Of a DNA stretch of 13,390 nucleotides, positions 1 to 5,514 are shown in pieces (position 1 is the stretch's first letter; the number at the start of each line of letters is the position of its first letter). Below the pieces are notes generated by a model that was not told the DNA's origin, did no database searches, and saw nothing but the letters and a program-made list of their open reading frames with translations. The stretch lies in NCBI GenBank assembly GCA_016871975.1, contig VHBM01000030.1, positions 1 through 13,390 of the forward strand, written 5' to 3'. The position numbers and the translations under genes are program-made. Source of the DNA: Nitrososphaerota archaeon (GTDB lineage Archaea > Thermoproteota > Nitrososphaeria > Nitrososphaerales > Nitrosopumilaceae).

Positions 1-37
1 GCTGCAGCAAAGGCAGCTGCAGCAAAGGCAGCTGCAG
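1..37 (+). repeat. 15-bp tandem repeat encoding AAAKA
   Basis: GCTGCAGCAAAGGCA occurs at 1-15 and 16-30 and is followed by GCTGCAG at 31-37. It lies in frame and encodes the Ala/Lys pentapeptide repeat. It probably extends beyond the left edge of the window, so the copy number is unknown. Confidence 0.85.
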
Positions 38-516
38 AAGCAGAGGCAGAAAAAGAATATGAGGCAGCTGCAGGTGAAGCCGTAGCAGCAACTGGCCAGA
101 CTCTAGTTGATAAACGTGGACAGGAGCGAATATTTAGACGAGAAATGGGAGAGCCTGAATTTTTCCGTTATAAAAAAGATCTAGTTCCAGTATTACCTGT
201 ACTTACAGAAGACGACATTAAAGAAATTTCAAAAAGAGTAGAAACCCCAACAGATCAAACTCCACCATACAAACCAGAACACATACTAAGTCCTGAATTA
301 GGTGGACTGTCTAATTATGAATCTGGAGTAGGCGAGTTCAAAGAGGAAACTAGACAAAGACTAGAACAATTAAGAAATGATCCAAATGCAACTCTACAAG
401 AAATTCAAAGAGCAGAAGAAGATTTGAAAACTCTGGATTATTTGTATCAAAACTATTACATTGGCATGAATGTTTTCCGTACAGCAAAAGGCGGAAGAGA
501 CAAACTTAAAGAATGA
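1..516 (+). CDS. Ala/Lys/Glu-rich helical protein of unknown function, 5' end outside window
   Basis: The frame is open from base 1, so the gene is cut by the window edge; 171 residues are visible. The first 30 or so are low-complexity (AAAKA pentapeptides, then Ala/Glu/Lys), expected to form a long helix or coiled coil. The rest is charged and probably helical, with motifs such as FFRYKKDLVPVLPVLTEDD and a C-terminal segment EETRQRLEQLRNDPNATLQEI followed by YLYQNYYIGMNVFRTAKGG. I see no signal peptide, membrane segment, Rossmann motif or metal site. The internal ATG at 145 is not a good start because the frame and composition continue upstream of it. Its stop overlaps an ATG (ATGA, 513-516) in the hemA frame, so the two genes are probably cotranscribed. 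I do not recognise the family, and a link to tetrapyrrole synthesis would rest on position alone. Confidence 0.75.
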   Translation, partial: AAAKAAAAKAAAEAEAEKEYEAAAGEAVAATGQTLVDKRGQERIFRREMGEPEFFRYKKDLVPVLPVLTEDDIKEISKRVETPTDQTPPYKPEHILSPELGGLSNYESGVGEFKEETRQRLEQLRNDPNATLQEIQRAEEDLKTLDYLYQNYYIGMNVFRTAKGGRDKLKE

Positions 517-518
517 AG

Positions 519-524
519 GGTGAT
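519..524 (+). promoter_or_regulatory. Shine-Dalgarno-like GGTGAT ahead of hemA ATG 528
   Basis: GGTGAT matches the archaeal anti-SD complement (GGAGGTGAT) and ends three bases before ATG 528. It favours ATG 528 over the overlapping ATG 513, although the spacing is short. Confidence 0.4.
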
Positions 525-527
525 GTT

Positions 528-1793
528 ATGGGTAAAAATGATTTTAACATAGTCAACGTTAGAGTTACTTTCAAAAATCTTCCAATTTACAAGATGGAAA
601 AATTTGCATTCAAAGACATAACAGCTGCTTGTGAGTCTTTTAAGAAAATTCCTGGAATTTCAGAATGTGTAATAATTCAGACAAATAGCAGAGTCGAAGT
701 ATTTACTGTAAATAACCTGGAGCAAGGCGAGGTTCCAGATGCAAGAAGAACTGAAGGAAAAAACCTTACAATAAATAAAATCAAAGAAACATGGGCATCA
801 CTAACACAACTAGAACAGTATGATCTTGACCATCTTGATCAAATTCTTGAAGTGTACATGGATGCTGATGTTTATCACCATCTGTTAAGACTGGCATCCG
901 GTTTGGAATCAATAGTTGTAGGTGACGAAAAAATATTTGATGATATAAAAGCATCAATTGCAGGTGCAAAGCTTGCCAAAGTATCCGGCAGAATATTGAA
1001 CAAGTTATTTGACAGTACTATACGAATTGCAACGCGCATCAGAGAAACCACTGGAGTTAGTAAAGGAATAATATCAGTTGGTGAAATTGCTGTCAAAACT
1101 GCAGAAGATTATGCAGGACTAGATGGCAAAAAACATGTTCTGATTGTAGGCACCGGAGAAACTGCGGCCATGGTTGCTAAAACCCTTAACAAAAGAGGCT
1201 ATGTGTTTGATGTCTGCAGTATGACAATTGAGCGGGCAACTGGTTTTTCTAAAAATTTAGGTGGCAAGCCAGTAAAATTTGAAGATGTTTTAGCTGGATT
1301 TGATAAATTTGATATAATCTTTGTTGCAACTACGGCAGACTATTTCCTAATTACTTATGACAGAATAAGAATAGTTATGGAAAATAAAAAGAAAGGTACC
1401 ATGATACTAGATATATCAGATCCTAGAGCAGTAGATGAGAAAGTTTCTACACTTCCTGCCACCAAATTGATGTTCAGAGATCAGATCATAGAGGCAGAGG
1501 AAAGACATTTGCTGGAAAGAAAAGAAAAGGTACGTGCTGTAGAAAAAATGCTTGGCAAAGAAGTTGCCGTTCTTGATGCAACTATGAAACGACTTGAACC
1601 TGAGCCCTTGGTAAAGGACGTATTTTCCACGGTAGACTCGATAAGAAGAAAAGAGTTAGAAAAAGCCTTACAGATGCTAGGAGAGACTGACGAGGAAAAA
1701 ATCAAAATTCTTGATGAGCTTACAAAGGCTGTTGTAGAAAACATTGTTTCTATACCTGCAGGCAATTCAAAAAAATCATCAGAACAAGATTAA
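528..1793 (+). CDS. hemA: Glutamyl-tRNA reductase (HemA)
   Basis: It reduces glutamyl-tRNA(Glu) to glutamate-1-semialdehyde with NADPH, the first committed step of the C5 route to heme, siroheme and cobalamin, in the cytoplasm. Counted from ATG 528 it has 421 residues, normal for the family. The N-terminal catalytic domain (about 1-155) contains ECVIIQTNSRVEVF at 46-59 and the signature RLASGLESIVVGDEKIF near 121-137. The NADPH-binding domain has IVGTGETAAMVAKTL near 196-210. A helical dimerisation domain follows from about 330. Oddity: the family signature T-C-N-R reads T-N-S-R here, so the usual nucleophilic Cys is Asn53; the nearest Cys is C47. ATG 513 (426 residues) would overlap the upstream stop as ATGA; I chose 528 for its GGTGAT and because conserved sequence begins at NIVNVRVTFKN. 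The family assignment is firm, but catalytic competence is open. Confidence 0.95.
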   Translation: MGKNDFNIVNVRVTFKNLPIYKMEKFAFKDITAACESFKKIPGISECVIIQTNSRVEVFTVNNLEQGEVPDARRTEGKNLTINKIKETWASLTQLEQYDLDHLDQILEVYMDADVYHHLLRLASGLESIVVGDEKIFDDIKASIAGAKLAKVSGRILNKLFDSTIRIATRIRETTGVSKGIISVGEIAVKTAEDYAGLDGKKHVLIVGTGETAAMVAKTLNKRGYVFDVCSMTIERATGFSKNLGGKPVKFEDVLAGFDKFDIIFVATTADYFLITYDRIRIVMENKKKGTMILDISDPRAVDEKVSTLPATKLMFRDQIIEAEERHLLERKEKVRAVEKMLGKEVAVLDATMKRLEPEPLVKDVFSTVDSIRRKELEKALQMLGETDEEKIKILDELTKAVVENIVSIPAGNSKKSSEQD

Positions 1794-1850
1794 TCCTAGA
1801 TTATTGCCAAAAATACTTGGTCTTCTAGTTTGGAAAATCAATGAAACAAG

Positions 1851-1858
1851 ATATATAA
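1851..1858 (+). promoter_or_regulatory. TATA box for the DUF1059 gene
   Basis: ATATATAA ends 22 bases before GTG 1881, placing the expected transcription start at or next to the start codon (leaderless). Confidence 0.6.
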
Positions 1859-1880
1859 CAGAATTTTTTGAGTGTTAAAC

Positions 1881-2045
1881 GTGTCCAGATTCGTCTGTAG
1901 AGATTACGGTTTTGAGTGTGATTTTGTCGCCGAAGGGCCAGATGTCTCAAAGATAATCGATGAATACAGCAAGCACTCTGCTGAGGTACATGCAATAGAA
2001 TATTCCAAAGAAGCCTTGATGCAGTTTATAATAAGAAAAGGCTAA
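1881..2045 (+). CDS. DUF1059 family small protein
   Basis: This 54-residue protein starts at GTG 1881. The sequence begins SRFVCRDYGFECDFVAEG and continues with a helix-like KIIDEYSKHSAEVHAIEY. That pattern (CRD-x-G-x-x-C-x-F-x-A-x-G, then a helix with H) is the DUF1059 signature as I know it. The family consists of small single-domain proteins, common in archaea, with no established function. Cys5 and Cys12 are the two conserved cysteines. A TATA box at 1851-1858 fits leaderless transcription. An in-frame GTG at 1872 is the alternative start but fits the TATA spacing less well. The gene is too short for most ORF cut-offs. It converges with the flavoprotein gene at 2078. Confidence 0.75.
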   Translation: MSRFVCRDYGFECDFVAEGPDVSKIIDEYSKHSAEVHAIEYSKEALMQFIIRKG

Positions 2046-2050
2046 AAGCC

Positions 2051-2080
2051 AAATTTTGTTTTAAAAAATTTTAATTTTTA
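2051..2080 (+). terminator. T-rich convergent terminator region
   Basis: Runs such as TTTTGTTTT and AATTTTAATTTTT between two convergent genes fit the T-tract terminators usual in archaea. The A-runs could serve the opposite strand. No hairpin is needed or seen. Confidence 0.4.
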
Positions 2081-2923
2081 TCCGTATGATTCGTATTTTA
2101 CTTCAAAGCTACCGTCTTTACGTTTCTCATGCATGGTTACAAAACCCTTTGGAGACATATAGTTCATTACGCCATCAATTGTTCCCTGCCAGCCACAAAT
2201 GTAAAATATTGTATTTTCTTTTGTAATTTTTTCTCCAACTAGTTTTTCCAAAGGCGACATTTCTCCGTTACTTGATCTTAGGAAACTCTCAACTCTGCCT
2301 GTCTGACCTTTCCATGATCTGTTAAACCACTCTTCAGGTCTGCTTATGCTGGCTCTGTAGGTAAAGTTCCACTTATCCTTTCCTCTGTCAGTGCTTTCGG
2401 TTTCTAGCTCAGTAAAGAGTCCCTTGTAACTTAATTCGTCTACATAGCTAGAGCCGTGTAAAACGACAATCTCTCTTTTGTCTCCAACTGCGTGAAGATG
2501 TCGTGCAAAGCTTACAAAAGGTGCAATGCCAGTGCCTCCTCCAATGCAGACAATTCTTCGCTCATCTTTACTGCCATCTGGTAATCTTTGATTAATTGTT
2601 AGGGCGTTTCCTGTTGGTCTTGTCAAATATACCTGCTCTCCTTCACTTGCATAAAACAACTGGGTTGTAACACGACCAGGTAAAGGCTTTCTAACCCACC
2701 TAACTACAAACTCGAAATATTTTCTGTTTTCAGGATGCGAAGCAATCGAATATGCTCTGCGAACAATCTTGTAATTTTCAGATACTATTGGAAGACCAAT
2801 GGTAAGAAATTGGCCTGACTCGTACTCTGGCATAACACCATCATTTGGAGATACGCGAAAAATCATAAGATCTTCTTTGAGAAATTGAGTGTAAGTAAGA
2901 GTTGATTTAATATCCTCTGGCAT
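2078..2923 (-). CDS. Ferredoxin-NADP(+) reductase-like FAD oxidoreductase
   Basis: A 281-residue flavoprotein of the ferredoxin-NADP reductase fold. The FAD-binding beta barrel (about 1-115) contains the RAYSIAS motif at 56-62 (R-x-Y-S family signature). The NAD(P) domain has GGGTGIAPFVSFARH from 128, and a CGWQG motif at 243-247 matches the conserved Cys-Gly nicotinamide loop. The C-terminus ends in YESYG; a near-terminal aromatic can stack on the flavin in this family. No ferredoxin or heme domain is attached, so it likely exchanges electrons between NAD(P)H and a separate ferredoxin or other carrier in the cytoplasm. The start ATG 2923 is supported by a TATA-like element ending 24 bases upstream, so the mRNA is probably leaderless. 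Partner and direction of electron flow cannot be told from sequence. Confidence 0.88.
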   Translation of the reverse strand: MPEDIKSTLTYTQFLKEDLMIFRVSPNDGVMPEYESGQFLTIGLPIVSENYKIVRRAYSIASHPENRKYFEFVVRWVRKPLPGRVTTQLFYASEGEQVYLTRPTGNALTINQRLPDGSKDERRIVCIGGGTGIAPFVSFARHLHAVGDKREIVVLHGSSYVDELSYKGLFTELETESTDRGKDKWNFTYRASISRPEEWFNRSWKGQTGRVESFLRSSNGEMSPLEKLVGEKITKENTIFYICGWQGTIDGVMNYMSPKGFVTMHEKRKDGSFEVKYESYG

Positions 2924-2947
2924 GCTTGAATAATTTGTTTCTCAATG

Positions 2948-2955
2948 TTAAATAT
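2948..2955 (-). promoter_or_regulatory. TATA-like element for the flavoprotein gene
   Basis: On the minus strand it reads ATATTTAA and lies 25-32 bases upstream of ATG 2923, the spacing expected for a leaderless transcript. Confidence 0.5.
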
Positions 2956-3167
2956 CTTATGATGATTTGTCATGAAAACATTTTCTAAATCAAGATCTTT
3001 TGTAATAGCTTACACTAATTTTCATGCATAGAATTTTTGTGAAAAATTTTTCATAAGTTTTAACAAATTTTTAGGCGCCGGGAGAGTGAATAGCTAATAA
3101 AGTTTGACACTCACACAGTTTGTTTGATCTACAGTAACTAGTAGAGCGGCTGAACTCCACTATGATC

Positions 3168-3545
3168 TTAGTTCCGAACACTTCTAGATCTGGTCTCGGC
3201 CATAACCAATTTTTCTAAATACGAATTATTCCCTTCATAATAACGAACTTCTTTATTATCTAATTCTGATTTCAGAACATAAAGGACTGTTCCTTCTTTT
3301 GATTTCTTTATTTTAATTATCTTGTAAACAATGTTAGAATCCATTTTTTGCTCAACTATTCTTACTACATCACCTAAATGAAACATTGATCGTTTAACTT
3401 TATAATGCCTAATTGCTCTGCATTCTTTACAAATAATGTATTTACCATAAATATTCGTATTTGAACTTCCACATTCAACACAGATCTTAACTCTACGATC
3501 CACATACTTGTGAGCATCCGAACCCTTTGAATTATTCATGTTCAT
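3168..3545 (-). CDS. Zinc-ribbon protein with a basic C-terminal domain, unknown function
   Basis: From ATG 3545 this is a 125-residue protein. Residues 20-45 hold CVEC-x13-CKEC (Cys 22, 25, 39, 42), a zinc ribbon like those of transcription factors. The basic segment RHYKVKRS follows, then a beta-rich region (HLGDVVRIVEQ, YKIIKIKKSKEGTVLYVLKSE) that could be a small SH3/KOW-like barrel. The composition suggests nucleic-acid or ribosome binding, but I do not recognise the family. The frame opens further upstream to GTG 3590, but a clear TATA box (3571-3578) lies inside that extension, 26 bases above ATG 3545, so the shorter leaderless start is preferred. A third choice is ATG 3539. Confidence 0.7.
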   Translation of the reverse strand: MNMNNSKGSDAHKYVDRRVKICVECGSSNTNIYGKYIICKECRAIRHYKVKRSMFHLGDVVRIVEQKMDSNIVYKIIKIKKSKEGTVLYVLKSELDNKEVRYYEGNNSYLEKLVMAETRSRSVRN

Positions 3546-3570
3546 GAGAAAATGCTTCCTTGATCTGGTT

Positions 3571-3578
3571 ATTATAAA
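3571..3578 (-). promoter_or_regulatory. TATA box for the zinc-ribbon gene
   Basis: On the minus strand it reads TTTATAAT, 26-33 bases upstream of ATG 3545. Its position sets the start of that gene. Confidence 0.6.
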
Positions 3579-3638
3579 TCTATTTTTCACTTTACTTGCG
3601 AATAATAGCTTCTGATCTTTGATTAGACCACGGATCCG

Positions 3639-3646
3639 TTTAAATT
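3639..3646 (+). promoter_or_regulatory. TATA-like element for the Trp-rich protein gene
   Basis: TTTAAATT lies 30-37 bases upstream of TTG 3676, giving an expected 5' leader of about five bases. Confidence 0.45.
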
Positions 3647-3675
3647 ATTATCATTTAGATCAAATTTGAGAAATA

Positions 3676-4014
3676 TTGAGTGATGAACAATCCACTAATT
3701 ACAAACAGAATCAAGAACAAACCTGGAATGAATACCACCACGCATTGAATGTTTGGAAAAATTCTTTTGCATCTTGGAAAAAAGCAGGGGAAGAAGCTCT
3801 TGAAAAATATATCAAAGCCATAAATGAATCATCTAAACAATCGAATTCGGATGTAATGAAAAAATTTAACGAAGCATGGGCAAAAACGTGGAATGATATT
3901 GTGGAACAATCATCGTCGTGGTACTTTAAAACATGGGAAAAGATTTGGAAGGAATCAAATTTTGTATCATATAATGCATTCAACGAATACTGGCAAAAAA
4001 ACAAAGAGAGCTAG
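3676..4014 (+). CDS. Trp-rich helical protein, possible PHA granule/PhaE-like factor
   Basis: A 112-residue acidic/amide-rich protein, predicted all-helical. It has nine tryptophans (W17, 27, 34, 68, 72, 82, 87, 91, 106), about 8%, many spaced to line one helix face (W82, W87, W91). There is no signal peptide, Cys or metal motif. Helical proteins with regularly spaced Trp and Phe resemble the amphipathic surface proteins of PHA granules and part of PhaE, the class III synthase subunit. That is an inference from composition and from the neighbouring AbrB and phasin-like genes; I do not recognise a precise family. The start is TTG 3676, the only in-frame start near the TATA-like element; the nearby ATG 3683 is out of frame. 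Its stop overlaps the stop of the convergent AbrB gene within a CTAG. Confidence 0.65.
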   Translation: MSDEQSTNYKQNQEQTWNEYHHALNVWKNSFASWKKAGEEALEKYIKAINESSKQSNSDVMKKFNEAWAKTWNDIVEQSSSWYFKTWEKIWKESNFVSYNAFNEYWQKNKES

Positions 4015-4310
4015 ATTATTTTTTTCGTTTTATCAATTGGAAAAACAATAACTTGTACTAGATCTCCATTGTTTATTCCTGTTGCATCCCTTTCAGCCTC
4101 AGGAATTGAAATTCTACCGTTGCTGCCAATTGTTGTTTTGAACGCACTAAATTTCATGTAATTTCCAAATCCTTGCCCAAATGAAAACATGTTTTCCATT
4201 GCTTTTGCTTGCAGCATCAAGTTGTTCATAAATTCATTTTGATTCTTGCCGCTTTGAATCCAATCCTTAAACATTGTACTTGGATCTGTATGGTTTGATT
4301 TACCTTTCAT
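4011..4310 (-). CDS. AbrB-domain regulator, PhaR-like
   Basis: A 99-residue protein in two parts. Residues 1-50 are a helical, Met/Phe-rich segment (FKDWIQSG, NNLMLQAKAMENMFSFGQGF). Residues 55-95 form a SpoVT/AbrB swapped-hairpin DNA-binding domain (TTIGSNGRISIPEAERDATG then INNGDLVQVIVFPI). In the haloarchaeon Haloferax mediterranei, an AbrB-domain protein (PhaR) encoded next to the phasin gene controls PHA genes and sits on granules. This gene has the same domain beside a phasin-like gene, so a similar dual role is a reasonable inference. ATG 4310 is set by a TATA box at 4334-4341, giving a leaderless transcript. TGGTAT copies at 4311 and 4331 in its own promoter suggest autoregulation. 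It converges on the Trp-rich gene with overlapping stop codons. Confidence 0.8.
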   Translation of the reverse strand: MKGKSNHTDPSTMFKDWIQSGKNQNEFMNNLMLQAKAMENMFSFGQGFGNYMKFSAFKTTIGSNGRISIPEAERDATGINNGDLVQVIVFPIDKTKKII

Positions 4311-4333
4311 TGGTATTAGATAGCATTTAATGG

Positions 4334-4341
4334 TATATAAA
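4334..4341 (-). promoter_or_regulatory. TATA box for the AbrB/PhaR-like gene
   Basis: On the minus strand it reads TTTATATA, 24-31 bases above ATG 4310. It overlaps one of two TGGTAT repeats, so a protein bound there would block TBP. Confidence 0.65.
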
Positions 4342-4362
4342 GATAAAAAGACGAAAGTTTTG

Positions 4363-4788
4363 TTATTGCGAGGCTAGTTTTTCTTGAAAATAAAATAAAC
4401 TCTTTACTGCGTTATTGAGAATATCTTTATTGATGTTTTTTATGCTTTGTGCAATCTTTGCAATTCGATCAGGACTCACATTTTTATCAATTGTCAAATA
4501 AACTGTGATCAACGGCAAATACAACACTAGCTGCTGCATTTTTTCTCTCTGAATATGAATATAGTCAGTCTTGCCATAAGCATCATTGAAATGTTCCCGT
4601 CTGCTTCGACGTAAACCTACTTGATAATAAAATAGTATTCTATCAGTATCTGGTTCAAAAGGTTCTGAATATGATGATGATTGATCAAGCGCTACGTGTC
4701 CTTCAAGATCAATTAAACCCAAGTGTACAATTTGAGGATCAGTTCTAAAGATCTCACTTGCCAATTGCTTTATCTGGGAAGAAACCAT
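4363..4788 (-). CDS. DUF6659-like protein, unknown function
   Basis: A 141-residue soluble protein. The N-terminal helix is followed by IVHLGLIDLEGHVALDQSS (about 20-38), a roadblock/profilin-like strand-turn-strand, then a basic helix VGLRRSRREHF. A beta-rich core (QQLVLYLPLITVYLTIDKNV) and C-terminal helices complete it. The same arrangement occurs in the protein encoded at 12068-12508 (IRFAGVINPRGRLVAGG ... ILYVVTEPDADY), so the two are paralogues. I associate this pattern with the thaumarchaeal DUF6659 family; the name is from memory and the function is unknown. ATG 4788 fits a TATA box at 4811-4818 (leaderless). It is followed after 52 bases by the AbrB gene on the same strand, which has its own promoter. 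Confidence 0.65.
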   Translation of the reverse strand: MVSSQIKQLASEIFRTDPQIVHLGLIDLEGHVALDQSSSYSEPFEPDTDRILFYYQVGLRRSRREHFNDAYGKTDYIHIQREKMQQLVLYLPLITVYLTIDKNVSPDRIAKIAQSIKNINKDILNNAVKSLFYFQEKLASQ

Positions 4789-4810
4789 AACACATCGGCT
4801 TTTATCTTGT

Positions 4811-4818
4811 AATATAAT
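4811..4818 (-). promoter_or_regulatory. TATA box for the DUF6659-like gene at 4788
   Basis: On the minus strand it reads ATTATATT, 23-30 bases above ATG 4788. Just upstream lies a 7-bp inverted repeat GTGATTG (4824-4830) / CAATCAC (4856-4862), which could be a regulator site. Confidence 0.5.
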
Positions 4819-4916
4819 CGTTAGTGATTGTTACTGTATTATGATTAAAAGAAATCAATCACAAATTAACACTTACGTAAATTTTCAAAAAGTTTGAAAT
4901 AAAAAAGAAAAGGGAT

Positions 4917-5333
4917 TTAGTTATTTGGTTTCCACGTAGATATCCAAGAATTGATGATGTTCTGATTCAATTCTGCAAACTCGATTGCATTTTGATTTAC
5001 TGTTCTGAGGTTTTGCCTTGAGGCATCCAAAGCAGTTTGAACAACTTTGTTTTGCACGTCATATACCTTGATTATTTCATCAGTAGCATTGTGCAAAGCC
5101 TTTATTGTTGCTTCTGGAATTGCAGTATTTACTCCAGTCTTGTTGCAAATGTTTTGCTGTATGGAAAGTGTAGAGTTTACAAAGTTACTCCAAGCAGAGA
5201 GAAATTCTTGCTGAAGGTTTGTGTATGACTGTAGATATTGTGGAATTGTTTTTTCTACATTGCCATGAACTTTGTCAAAACATTGCTTGTATGTAGCAAA
5301 GATATCCTTTGTGTTTTCATTTTGTTTGCTCAT
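4917..5333 (-). CDS. Phasin-like protein
   Basis: From ATG 5333 this is a 138-residue, predicted all-helical protein. It is rich in Asn, Gln, Ala and Leu with amphipathic helices (TIPQYLQSYTNLQQEFLSAW, ATIKALHNATDEIIKVYDVQ, LDASRQNLRTVNQNAIEFAE) and a short final NSWISTWKP. Size, helicity and motif style match phasins, the amphipathic proteins coating PHA granules. No other domain is visible. The adjacent AbrB/PhaR-like gene strengthens the call; the family was not verified by search. An AGGAG eight bases before ATG 5333 is a good ribosome binding site. The frame stays open to ATG 5411, which is exactly where a leaderless transcript from the TATA box at 5435-5442 would start; that would add 26 hydrophilic residues. 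The promoter is covered by TTGGT/ACCAA operator-like elements. Confidence 0.7.
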   Translation of the reverse strand: MSKQNENTKDIFATYKQCFDKVHGNVEKTIPQYLQSYTNLQQEFLSAWSNFVNSTLSIQQNICNKTGVNTAIPEATIKALHNATDEIIKVYDVQNKVVQTALDASRQNLRTVNQNAIEFAELNQNIINSWISTWKPNN

Positions 5334-5341
5334 TTTTCTTT

Positions 5342-5346
5342 CTCCT
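5342..5346 (-). promoter_or_regulatory. Shine-Dalgarno AGGAG deciding the phasin start
   Basis: AGGAG on the minus strand is followed by eight bases and then ATG 5333. It competes with the leaderless ATG 5411 as the true start. Confidence 0.55.
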
Positions 5347-5410
5347 TTAGTTTTTTGAATGGTCTGATTATTCCTGCCATGTTTTTGGTGTTGGTGTTCA
5401 TTACCATTCA

Positions 5411-5427
5411 TTGGTTTTATCAACCAA
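5411..5427. promoter_or_regulatory. 17-bp palindromic operator candidate, phasin side
   Basis: TTGGTTTTATCAACCAA is a perfect inverted repeat (TTGGTT-N5-AACCAA). It lies between the phasin TATA box and its expected transcription start, a typical repressor position. A second copy with the same geometry is at 5466-5482. Confidence 0.6.
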
Positions 5428-5434
5428 CCTTAAC

Positions 5435-5442
5435 TATATAAA
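5435..5442 (-). promoter_or_regulatory. TATA box for the phasin-like gene
   Basis: On the minus strand it reads TTTATATA; transcription is expected to start near 5410-5412, at ATG 5411, or to give a leader of about 78 bases if ATG 5333 is used. Confidence 0.6.
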
Positions 5443-5445
5443 GAT

Positions 5446-5482
5446 TTGGTTATATTTGGTTTACATTGGTAGTTAATACCAA
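5446..5482. promoter_or_regulatory. Phased TTGGT array ending in a second 17-bp palindrome, ALDH side
   Basis: TTGGT occurs at 5446, 5456 and 5466, exactly 10 bp apart, so all three face the same side of the helix. The last one begins the perfect palindrome TTGGTAGTTAATACCAA (5466-5482), which abuts the TATA box of the aldehyde dehydrogenase gene at 5486. The whole array lies between two divergent promoters. Confidence 0.6.
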
Positions 5483-5485
5483 TAC

Positions 5486-5493
5486 TTTATAAA
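5486..5493 (+). promoter_or_regulatory. TATA box for the aldehyde dehydrogenase gene
   Basis: TTTATAAA gives an expected transcription start near 5515-5518, favouring GTG 5515 over GTG 5509 as the start codon. Confidence 0.65.
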
Positions 5494-5514
5494 TAGCCAA
5501 CATAAATTGTGAGC

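Noticed and set aside
2972..3031. 19-codon plus-strand ORF in the gap after the flavoprotein gene
   Set aside because: No ribosome binding site or TATA box at the right place and no recognisable motif.
3126..3200. tRNA-like look (GAGCGGCTGAACTCC, GATCTA/TAGATC ends)
   Set aside because: No D-stem partner for GAGC, no T-arm at the right distance from either possible acceptor end, and it runs into the zinc-ribbon coding region.
4824..4862. Inverted repeat GTGATTG / CAATCAC as a terminator
   Set aside because: The 25-base AT-rich loop and the position upstream of a promoter make a hairpin terminator unlikely; noted only as a possible regulator site.
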